The notes beneath the pieces are model-generated. The model searched no databases. It was not told where the DNA came from and was given only the letters and a program-made list of their open reading frames with translations. This document shows positions 18,113 through 25,270 of a stretch of DNA of 64,000 bases, one piece after another; position 1 is the first letter of the stretch; the number at the start of each line of letters is the position of its first letter. Position numbers and translations under genes: made by a program. The stretch is from Mycolicibacterium sp. P9-22. Lineage in GTDB: Bacteria; Actinomycetota; Actinomycetes; Mycobacteriales; Mycobacteriaceae. The DNA is taken from the NCBI RefSeq assembly GCF_008329585.1, contig NZ_NPKP01000006.1, positions 62,001 through 126,000 on the forward strand. The letters are read 5' to 3'.

Positions 18113-19612
18113 TCATCGGCCTCGCGCGTGAAATTCGGCGACCAGCCCCTCGGCGCTGCGCACCGCCGCCCGGCAGGCCCTGGTGGTGAACGGATCGTTG
18201 AGCGGGTGATCGGCCCGGCGGCGCCAGCGTTGGGTTGCGGCGAAGGCCGCGCGGGGGCCGTCGTGCGGATTGTCGGGCCCCAGTCCGAGCCTGCTGGCCG
18301 CGTCGGTTCCCGAGCCGCCGATCAGGCGCCGCAGCGAGGACATCTCGTCTTCGGTCAATGTGGTTGGCCGGGAACGCAATTGGCTCAGCAGGCGCAGTTC
18401 CTCGAAGGCGTGCGCGTCGGCGAGCAGCGGGTCTATGTCGGCGAGGATCTGCCGGCTCGCATAGATCGGGTTGACCTGGACGAAGCGGCGCAAGGACAAC
18501 AGCGCGGTGTGCGCCTTGAGCAGGTCGGAGCGCTGCGCGAACTGCTGGTCGATGACGTCACGCAGCGCGATCAGGCCGCTGCGCTCCAGGAGTTCGTCGG
18601 CCAGTGCCACCGAATCGCTGATCCCGGCGCTGAGTACGGCGATGGAGATCCGGATACCGAACATCCCGAACCGCTCCAGCAGCGCGGCCCGGGTCGCGGC
18701 GTCCACCGGCAGCGAGGGGTCCTCGCGCACGAAGCGGTCCACGCTCAGCATCGCCTTGGCCAACTCCGCGGGCGGCACCCCGACCAGTTTCTCCAGCGCG
18801 ACGAATTCGCTCTGCCGCAGGGTGCGCGCGGTCAGTGCCAGCAGCCCGGACACCGGCACCACGGCCTGGCAGATCCCGGTCTTGTCCATCTCGGCGGTGA
18901 ACCGGGTGGCGACATCGCGGGCCGAGAGCATGGCGTCGATGCGGCCGGCGCCGATCTCGTCGGCGCGCGATGCCACCCCGATCACGCCGAGCGCGCCCGA
19001 GGACCCTCCCACCAGTTCCCCGATCTGCTTGAGCAGCGCGATATCGGCGGCGTTCAGGGTGCGCAGCAGGAACACCACGGCGTCCACCCGCGGCACCCCG
19101 TCCTCGGGAACCAACAACCGCAGCGTCCGCTGCGACACATCGCGTGACAGCGAAGAGGTGCCCGGGGTGTCGATGATCGTGGTGTCGATCAGTTCGGCGG
19201 CGGGCCATTCCACGTCGAGGTCCTCGACGTCCTCGGGGTCGAGCCCGGTGAAGCTGAACGTCAGGCTGCGCTGCTGGTCACCGCCGGTCCGCGCGATCGG
19301 GACGTTCGACCGCCGGCCGTCGCGGTGATTGGCGGTCACCTTCGGGGACGGCCCGTGCCGGAACCGGGTGACGATGCGGGTGGCCTCGGTGGCGTCGGTC
19401 GGGGCGATGTCCTCACCGACGAGCGCGTTGACCAGGGTGGATTTACCGGCCTTCAGGGTTCCGGCCAGCGCGATGCGCATCGGCTCGTTCAGCCGGCGCT
19501 CGATGCGGTCGAGCTCGGCATGCACATCGGCGCGCTGCCGGTACGCGGGATCGGCCCGGTAGGCCGCAATCGTGCCACCGAGGATGGCGCGCACGTGATC
19601 GCTGGTGCTCAT
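18113..19612 (-). CDS. iniC: IniC, isoniazid-inducible dynamin-like GTPase
   Basis: 499 residues. G1/P-loop GTLKAGKST (51-59), switch Thr in ATEATRIVT, G3 DTPGTSS near 149-155, then a long helical region. IniC proteins are bacterial dynamin-like GTPases of the iniBAC cluster, induced by cell-wall inhibitors such as isoniazid and ethambutol in M. tuberculosis. No obvious membrane segment, so it is probably peripheral and may work on membranes with IniA. It follows iniA after 41 bp and is the last gene of the cluster. Confidence 0.9.
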   Translation of the reverse strand: MSTSDHVRAILGGTIAAYRADPAYRQRADVHAELDRIERRLNEPMRIALAGTLKAGKSTLVNALVGEDIAPTDATEATRIVTRFRHGPSPKVTANHRDGRRSNVPIARTGGDQQRSLTFSFTGLDPEDVEDLDVEWPAAELIDTTIIDTPGTSSLSRDVSQRTLRLLVPEDGVPRVDAVVFLLRTLNAADIALLKQIGELVGGSSGALGVIGVASRADEIGAGRIDAMLSARDVATRFTAEMDKTGICQAVVPVSGLLALTARTLRQSEFVALEKLVGVPPAELAKAMLSVDRFVREDPSLPVDAATRAALLERFGMFGIRISIAVLSAGISDSVALADELLERSGLIALRDVIDQQFAQRSDLLKAHTALLSLRRFVQVNPIYASRQILADIDPLLADAHAFEELRLLSQLRSRPTTLTEDEMSSLRRLIGGSGTDAASRLGLGPDNPHDGPRAAFAATQRWRRRADHPLNDPFTTRACRAAVRSAEGLVAEFHARGR

Positions 19613-19653
19613 GACGAGGCCAGCTTAGAGGGGGCGAGCGGAGCGACGGGGAT

Positions 19654-21474
19654 TCAAGCCCGGGCTTCCAGCTTGTCGACGTTGTCGATGACCTGCTTGA
19701 GGATGTTGAGCTGACGTTCCAGCTCCTTGATCCGGGTGTTGCGCTCGTCTTCCTGCATCTTCGCCGATGCGAGGGTGGCCTGCAGCGACTCGTTGAGTGA
19801 CCGGCTGGTCTGGTTGGCGATACCGCGGTAGTGGTCGCGCAGTTGCCGTTGCACGGCGCGCAGCCGGTCCCGGGATTCCTTGTTCACGATGAACGAGATG
19901 TCGTCGACGAAGCGGCGCGCATTGGTCTTTGCCTCGTTGCGCACGCGCAGCATCCGGTTCTCCATGTCTTCCTTGTAGGCCTTGCGACCCAACAGGAATC
20001 CCGCTCCCAGTGATAGCGGGTTGAACATGCCCAGCCCGGCGAACGAGGTGAGCATGCCGAACATCAGGATGCCGCCGTAGGAGCCGCGCATACCGGTCAC
20101 CACCTTGTGGCCGGCCTTGATCGGCTTGGCCTCCAGTTTGGCCACCGATTTGAACTCCCCGAAACCGGCGCCCATATCGCGGGCACTGACCTCGGGCAGC
20201 TCGACGACGTCCAGACCCGCCTCGGTGAACAGCCGGGCCACCTCGGCGGCCAGCGCCTCGGCACGCTGGTACGCCCAGACGAAGTTGTCACCGACCGCGG
20301 TGGCGACCGCCGTCTCCAGTTCGGTGCCGATCTCGGCCCAGTGCTGGGTGGGATCGCAGGAGTCGATCACCTTCTCGGTGTGGGCGGTGATGTGCCGGAA
20401 CCGGTTGCGCAGGTCGTGATCGACATCGGCGGTCAGGTCGGCGATGCCGTCGTTGAGGGTCTGTTGCCACAGTGCGGTCTGCTGCAACGCCTCCTGGGCT
20501 TCTTCCTTGCGGCGCTCCAAATCCGCGGTGAGCCGCTCCCGAGCGGCCGGGTCGTTGAGCACGGACAGCTCGCTGTGCACAGTGAGCGTCAGATGCTCTG
20601 CGGCGGCGCGGATTTCACCGAGCACGTGGTCACGGATCCGGTCGTTCTCCCGCGACATGACCTTCTCGGACAGGAACTTGATGATGGCCGGGAAGTTGGA
20701 TTCCTCGTTGAGCTCTTTGTCGTTGAGTGACACGGCGTGGCCGCGCAGCACCGAACTGGCCGGGATCACCGGGACGCTGACGGCGGCACGCTGCAGGTGG
20801 GCCTGGTTGGCCGCGACGATCTCCCGCCAGTGCGGGTACAGATCGGTCTTGGTGGCGATGATCGTTGCGACCGGGCAGATTTCGACGGCCTGCCGGATGA
20901 AGGTCATCTCCGGTTCGGTGAACTCCTGGCTGGTGTCGCTGACCATCAGCACGGCGTCGGCGTCGGGCAGCAGGCCCAGCGTCGCCGACAGGTGGGGCTG
21001 GCCGTGTCCGCCGACACCGGGTGTGTCCACGAACGCCAGGCCGTTCTTGAGCATCTGGCTGGGCACGCCGACCTCGACGCGCAGCACCTCGCGGCCCTCG
21101 GCTGCCGGTGCCCGGCGCAGATCGTTCTTCAGCTCCGACATGTCGATGTCGACGAATTCGGCATCGGCGCCGTCGGGGGTCACCACCACCAGCCGCGCGG
21201 TCGGGGTCTCGGCGTAGAAGACCACGGTGGCCAGCACGGTGCTCTCGTCGTCACCGACGCGGGCGACCGGGATGTTCAGCAGCGAGTTGAGCAGTTGGCT
21301 CTTACCCTGCTTGAGCTGGCCGGCAATGACCACCCGGATCTGCGGATCGGTGATCCGCTCCCTGGCGATCCGCAGCCGTTCGGCCAGGTCGGCGCGTTCG
21401 TACAGACCGGCGATCTTGGTGGTGTGGTCGATGAGTTCGACGATCACCTTGACCGGGCGTGCGGGTTGCGTCAT
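19654..21474 (-). CDS. iniA: IniA, isoniazid-inducible dynamin-like GTPase
   Basis: 606 residues. G1 GQLKQGKS (52-59), G3 DTPGVGGHG (about 154), G4 TKTD near 209, then the stalk with a coiled-coil (ERRKEEAQEALQQTALWQQ) and a hydrophobic paddle (GSYGGILMFGMLTSFAGLG), ending in a heptad-rich coiled coil (LERQLNILKQVIDNVDKLE). This is the architecture of IniA, a membrane-remodelling dynamin-like GTPase linked to tolerance of isoniazid and ethambutol. It is downstream of iniB with an 89-bp gap that holds a strong hairpin. Confidence 0.93.
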   Translation of the reverse strand: MTQPARPVKVIVELIDHTTKIAGLYERADLAERLRIARERITDPQIRVVIAGQLKQGKSQLLNSLLNIPVARVGDDESTVLATVVFYAETPTARLVVVTPDGADAEFVDIDMSELKNDLRRAPAAEGREVLRVEVGVPSQMLKNGLAFVDTPGVGGHGQPHLSATLGLLPDADAVLMVSDTSQEFTEPEMTFIRQAVEICPVATIIATKTDLYPHWREIVAANQAHLQRAAVSVPVIPASSVLRGHAVSLNDKELNEESNFPAIIKFLSEKVMSRENDRIRDHVLGEIRAAAEHLTLTVHSELSVLNDPAARERLTADLERRKEEAQEALQQTALWQQTLNDGIADLTADVDHDLRNRFRHITAHTEKVIDSCDPTQHWAEIGTELETAVATAVGDNFVWAYQRAEALAAEVARLFTEAGLDVVELPEVSARDMGAGFGEFKSVAKLEAKPIKAGHKVVTGMRGSYGGILMFGMLTSFAGLGMFNPLSLGAGFLLGRKAYKEDMENRMLRVRNEAKTNARRFVDDISFIVNKESRDRLRAVQRQLRDHYRGIANQTSRSLNESLQATLASAKMQEDERNTRIKELERQLNILKQVIDNVDKLEARA

Positions 21475-21508
21475 CTCGCCCCTTCCTGAGGGTCAACCGT
21501 AGGCGCGC

Positions 21509-21545
21509 CGACTGGCGGGGACCAGGAAGCGGTCCCCGCCAGTCG
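21509..21545 (-). other. Stable RNA hairpin between iniB and iniA
   Basis: Two perfect 15-bp arms (21509-21523 and 21531-21545) with a 7-nt loop lie between the iniB stop and the iniA start. No U-tract follows on the minus strand, so it is not a standard intrinsic terminator. It may be a partial terminator, an RNA-processing or stability element that sets different IniB and IniA levels. Confidence 0.7.
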
Positions 21546-21563
21546 GGTTGTGCCAGAACTTGC

Positions 21564-22523
21564 TCAGAACAGTCCGGCGTCGACGTTCGTCTCGATGGTG
21601 TTGTCCACGTCGAGGGTGTTGTTGACGGAGTTGTCCACCGAGTTGTCGATATCGGTGTCCACCACGGTGGTGGTCACGCTGTCGTCATCGCTGGCGTCCA
21701 GGGTGCCGGAGTTGTCGATGATGGTGATGCCGCCACCGTTGCCGGCGTCGCCACCGCTGGAGTGTCCGCCGCCGATCAGGCCGCCGCCGGCCACCGAGCC
21801 GCCGCCGTTGCCGCCGCTGGTGTCGACATCGTTGAGCACCGGGCCGTCGTTGTCGGAGATGATGTCGTCCCCGGCGATCTGGGAGTTGTCCTCCACCTCG
21901 TTCTCGTCGCCGATGACCACCGGTGAGTGGTTGCCGGTCTCGACGTCGACCTTGGTGTTGTCATCGCCGACGACGTTGTCGTCCCCGGTGACGTTCTCGT
22001 CGCCGACCACGATGTCCTCGCCGGTGATGTTCTCGTCGCCGACCACGTTGCCGTTGCCGGTGGTGACGGTTCCCGCGTTGTCACCGTCGACCACGACCCC
22101 ACCGTCGGTGGCGGTGTTGGAGGTCTTGTTGCCGAAGGTGATGTCACCGAAGCCGAGGTTGAATCCGCCGACCTGCGAGTTGGCACCGGAGCTCTGGTCC
22201 GGGCTCAGGAACTCGGCATTGGTCTTGTTGTGGCTGGCGATGTCGGTCTCCGGGGCGAAGGTCCGCTGCGGGGCGTACATCGGCGCGAACGAGGTGGCGA
22301 TGCTGTGGTGATCGGCGACCGCGCGCTGCAGGCCGAGCACCGGATCCCCGCCGCCGAGGGCGACGCCGGCCGGGGCCGCGGTGGCCGCGACGGCCTGCAG
22401 CTGGGCTGCGGTCACGTTCGGGAGGCCGGCGTCACGCAGCGCCTGCTCCGGGTCGGCCACGAAGGCACCGGCCAGGTCGGGGCTACGGAAGAGGTCGAGG
22501 ATGTAGTCGATGATGGTGGTCAT
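21564..22523 (-). CDS. iniB: IniB-like protein, isoniazid-inducible gene product
   Basis: 319 residues. The first ~50 residues (IIDYILDLFRSPDLAGAFVADP, then LRDAGLPNVTAAQLQAV) are the IniB N-terminal helical domain. From about residue 125 the chain is Asn/Asp/Gly/Val-rich with irregular repeats around GDEN (GDENITGED, GDENVTGDD, GDDN, GDENEVED), then a Gly-rich stretch and an acidic C-terminus (VDNTIETNVDAGLF). From memory, M. tuberculosis IniB is Gly/Ala-rich; here the tail is acidic and Asn-rich and could form a beta-solenoid. No classical signal peptide. First gene of iniBAC, with a TTAGGGG cluster about 150-175 bp upstream of its start. Confidence 0.85.
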   Translation of the reverse strand: MTTIIDYILDLFRSPDLAGAFVADPEQALRDAGLPNVTAAQLQAVAATAAPAGVALGGGDPVLGLQRAVADHHSIATSFAPMYAPQRTFAPETDIASHNKTNAEFLSPDQSSGANSQVGGFNLGFGDITFGNKTSNTATDGGVVVDGDNAGTVTTGNGNVVGDENITGEDIVVGDENVTGDDNVVGDDNTKVDVETGNHSPVVIGDENEVEDNSQIAGDDIISDNDGPVLNDVDTSGGNGGGSVAGGGLIGGGHSSGGDAGNGGGITIIDNSGTLDASDDDSVTTTVVDTDIDNSVDNSVNNTLDVDNTIETNVDAGLF

Positions 22524-22671
22524 TGGAGTGCCTTTCTCAGGAGGTAGGTAGGTCCTGTCGCTGGGTGGTCCGGCGAACTGAAGACAACGTTATGGGCGCC
22601 GGAGCGTCGGTGAAACGGGGCCGATTCCCCTCCTCCCCGAACCCCATACAGGGCCTTGGGGGGTGCCCCCA

Positions 22672-22697
22672 TTAGGGGATTAGGGGATCGCTAGGGG
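22672..22697. promoter_or_regulatory. TTAGGGG repeat cluster upstream of iniB
   Basis: TTAGGGG occurs at 22672 and 22680 and the variant CTAGGGG at 22691, within the 248-bp iniB upstream gap. The same heptamer is repeated three times at 23381-23419 in front of the divergent genes. The repetition restricted to these two ini promoters suggests binding sites for a dedicated regulator, possibly the IniR-like ATPase (inference). Confidence 0.6.
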
Positions 22698-22715
22698 CGG
22701 GTTGGCCGGCACACG

Positions 22716-22757
22716 AAAAAGCCCGCCCCGCCGCGGAAAATCGCAGCTGGGCGGGCT
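22716..22757 (-). terminator. Intrinsic terminator after the IniB-like gene
   Basis: Read on the minus strand, AGCCCGCCC (22757-22749) pairs with GGGCGGGCT (22728-22720) and is followed directly by a run of T, 15 bp after the stop of the IniB-like gene. This is a good Rho-independent terminator and separates that gene from iniB, which then depends on its own promoter. Confidence 0.8.
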
Positions 22758-22771
22758 CAGGTCGAAGGCGG

Positions 22772-23269
22772 TCAGTCGAAGACGTCGAAACCGGACACGT
22801 CCGGAGTGGCGGCCCAGTCGTGGTCCGGGATGCCGTCATGCACCGGAAGGTCCTCGACCACGGTGTTCACCGGCATATCGGCGTACTCGTCGTCCAGGCC
22901 CTGGATCACGCCGAGACCGTCGTCGGCGCTGGTCGCCACCTCGTGGACGGGCAGCTCATCCAATCCGTCGGCGATCACCGGCACGGAGTCTTCGATACCG
23001 AAGGCATCGAAGGCCGCGGTGGCGGCGCCACTGGCCCAGACGTTGGAATCGACCGCCGGAACGGCGCCGGCCCAGCTGGTGGCGTCCGCACCGGGCACTG
23101 CCGAGGAAAGTGACTCGGCAACGACCGGGATCAATTGATCGACATCGGCACTGGTCACATCGGGCAGGTTGGCATCGGCGATGGCCGCGGCGGGATCGGC
23201 GGCGTAGCGTGCCGCCGCGTCGGAGTCCCGCACCAGCGACATCACGAAGTCGAGCAGCGAGTTGGCCAT
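22772..23269 (-). CDS. IniB N-terminal-domain paralogue (Rv0340-like)
   Basis: 165 residues. Its first 50 residues (LLDFVMSLVRDSDAAARYAADP, then IADANLPDVTSADVDQL) match the IniB N-terminal domain in pattern (DP, LP-x-VT and spacing), so the two are paralogues. The rest is acidic with few Gly and no repeats; the C-terminus ends SGFDVFD. In M. tuberculosis a comparable small gene (Rv0340) sits before iniB. It is upstream of iniB, divergent from the Hsp70-like gene, and has its own terminator, so it may be expressed separately. Function unknown. Confidence 0.8.
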   Translation of the reverse strand: MANSLLDFVMSLVRDSDAAARYAADPAAAIADANLPDVTSADVDQLIPVVAESLSSAVPGADATSWAGAVPAVDSNVWASGAATAAFDAFGIEDSVPVIADGLDELPVHEVATSADDGLGVIQGLDDEYADMPVNTVVEDLPVHDGIPDHDWAATPDVSGFDVFD

Positions 23270-23380
23270 GAGTTGGTCCCGCCCATCCTTCCCGGAGTTA
23301 CATCTGAAGCTTGTGAACCGATGTTATCCACGGATGGAGCCCATGAGATCGGTGCTGAGCCCAGCCGCCGGCCGCACCCA

Positions 23381-23419
23381 TTAGGGGATCGCCCATTAGG
23401 GGCTCCGACACGTTAGGGG
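23381..23419. promoter_or_regulatory. TTAGGGG triple repeat in divergent ini promoter
   Basis: Three exact TTAGGGG copies start at 23381, 23396 and 23413 (spacings 15 and 17) in the 208-bp gap between the IniB-like gene and the Hsp70-like gene. The first two are inside a larger repeat CCCATTAGGGG. Because the third ends 59 bp before the Hsp70-like ATG, the array could control both directions. Same motif as upstream of iniB. Confidence 0.65.
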
Positions 23420-23477
23420 GATTCCCGCAGGTGGGCTTTCCCAGCCGTTATGGTGAGTGCTTGCAGAAGGAGGTCGC

Positions 23478-25265
23478 ATGAGCGACTCGCTCGGATTGTC
23501 CGTCGGGATGACCAATCTGGTGGCGGCCCGCGATGGGCGGCCGCCGGTCACGCGCCGGTCGGTGCTGACCCTGTTCAGCGACCGGGCGCCCGAGGTCGGC
23601 GTCCCCGGCGAGAACCCGAACCTGGGCCAGCCCGGCCTGGTGCTCGGGGGCTTCGTGGACCGCGTCGGTGACCCGGTACCACTGGTGGCGTCCGATGGGT
23701 CCTCGCACCGCGGTGATCAGGTACTCGCCGAGGCGCTCGACGCGATGACCCACACCGTCGGCGGTGGCAGTCCCATCACCATTGCGCTGCCCGCGCACTG
23801 GGCGCCCTCGGTGGTGGCCGCCCTGCAGACCGCGCTGCGGAACAAGCCCGGATTGGCCGCCGCGGCGGTGGTCCCGGATTCGGTCGCTGCTCTCGCCGGT
23901 CTGCGCTCCAGCCTGCCGTCCCAGGGTGTGGTCGCCCTGGTCGATCTCGGTGGCAGCGGCACCAGCGTGACGCTGGCCGATGCCGGCGCACAGCTCGCCC
24001 CGATCGGCGCGACCCAGCGGTATGCCGATTTCTCCGGTGAGCAGATCGACCAGGCGCTGCTCAACCACGTCATCGCCGGGATCGCCGACGCCGGTGACGC
24101 CGACCCCGCGGGTACCGCGGCCGTGGGCTCATTGGGACGGCTGCGCGACGAATGCCGCCGGGCCAAGGAACGGCTGTCCGCCGAGACGGCGACCGTGGTG
24201 CCCGCCGAACTGCCCGGCTTCAGCTCCGATGTGCGGGTGACCCGCGCCGAGCTCGACCAGCTCATCGACGCGCCGCTGGGCGGGCTCCTGACCGCGGTCG
24301 AAGAACTGTTGCAGCGCAGCGGTATAGCGCCCGGACGATTGAGCGCGGTCGCGACGGTCGGCGGCGGTGCCGCCATTCCCCTTGTCACCCAAGGGCTCTC
24401 CGAACGCCTGCAGGTTCCGGTGCTGACCGCCCCGCAGGCCGCGACCCTCGCGGCGGCCGGCGCGGTCCTGGTCGCCGACCTGGCCTCCGAGGCCGGTGCG
24501 GCGACGGGACTGGCCCCGGCCGCATTCCAGGATTCCGCACCTACCGGGATGGCGCCGACGATGGGCTGGGCCGGAGGCGCTGCCGCAGCAGCCGCCGCCT
24601 CGGAAGCCCCCGGTGGCCTGGCGTGGTCGCAGGACGACGACGCCCCCACCGGTGAGCCGGTGCCCTACCAGGGCCCCGACTACGAAACGGGTTACGCCGC
24701 AACCCCTACCGATGCCCGACCGCCGATAGCGCTCGCGCCGGGGGAAGATGATTACCCCGCAGAACCCGAGCCACTGCCCTGGTACAAGCGCCCGCCGCTG
24801 CTGTTCGGTGCTGCCGCCGCGGCGGCCCTGCTGGCTGTCGGTGGCCTCGCCGTCACCCTGACCGGCACCAGCAGCCCCAGTGGTCCGGTCACCGAGACCG
24901 CGACGAGTTTCTCCACCGAGCCAGGGCAACCCGGCGAACCGGTGGTGACCGAACCCCAGACCGTGACCGTGACCGGCGATGACGGCGTCGTGACGACCTC
25001 TGTGGCGCCGCCTCCACCGCCGCCGTCGTCGACCACCACCACGACCACCACCCCGTCGACCACGTCGTCCACCACCACCACCACGACGACCACCACCACG
25101 ACCACCACGACAACGACCACGACGACCCCACCGACGACGACCACCACCAAGCCGGTCACCACGACGACCGCGCCCCCGGTCACGACCACCACGGTGGCCC
25201 CCGCGCCGGAGCCCGAGCCCGAGCCGGAACCCGATCCTGCGGAGCCCGCCGCCGAAGCCGGATAA
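23478..25265 (+). CDS. Hsp70/actin-fold membrane protein with Thr-rich tail
   Basis: 595 residues. Residues 1-335 have an Hsp70/actin-like ATPase pattern: LGLSVGMTNLVAA at the start (phosphate-1 position), VALVDLGGSGTSVTLAD at 152-168 (phosphate-2) and VGGGAAIPLVTQGLSERL at 294-311. A helix at 441-461 (LLFGAAAAAALLAVGGLAVTL) spans the membrane, followed by a Val/Thr-rich part, a Pro run, a tract of about 30 near-uninterrupted Thr (519-550) and a C-terminal Pro-Glu tail. The ATPase should be cytoplasmic and the Thr/Pro tail outside. ATG at 23478 has a near-perfect AGAAGGAGG. It runs into the IniR-like gene 5 bp downstream, so they share a transcript. Confidence 0.8.
   Translation: MSDSLGLSVGMTNLVAARDGRPPVTRRSVLTLFSDRAPEVGVPGENPNLGQPGLVLGGFVDRVGDPVPLVASDGSSHRGDQVLAEALDAMTHTVGGGSPITIALPAHWAPSVVAALQTALRNKPGLAAAAVVPDSVAALAGLRSSLPSQGVVALVDLGGSGTSVTLADAGAQLAPIGATQRYADFSGEQIDQALLNHVIAGIADAGDADPAGTAAVGSLGRLRDECRRAKERLSAETATVVPAELPGFSSDVRVTRAELDQLIDAPLGGLLTAVEELLQRSGIAPGRLSAVATVGGGAAIPLVTQGLSERLQVPVLTAPQAATLAAAGAVLVADLASEAGAATGLAPAAFQDSAPTGMAPTMGWAGGAAAAAAASEAPGGLAWSQDDDAPTGEPVPYQGPDYETGYAATPTDARPPIALAPGEDDYPAEPEPLPWYKRPPLLFGAAAAAALLAVGGLAVTLTGTSSPSGPVTETATSFSTEPGQPGEPVVTEPQTVTVTGDDGVVTTSVAPPPPPPSSTTTTTTTPSTTSSTTTTTTTTTTTTTTTTTTTPPTTTTTKPVTTTTAPPVTTTTVAPAPEPEPEPEPDPAEPAAEAG
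25032..25127 (+). repeat. In-frame Thr-codon (ACN) repeat tract
   Basis: About 96 bp of mixed ACC/ACG codons encode residues 519-550 of the Hsp70-like protein. Trinucleotide tracts like this change length by slippage without breaking the frame, so tail length may vary between strains. Confidence 0.85.
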
Positions 25266-25270
25266 TCGTC

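Noticed and set aside
25020..25190. CRISPR-like array at the repeated ACC/ACG region
   Set aside because: Trinucleotide codon repeats without unique spacers. It codes for poly-Thr.
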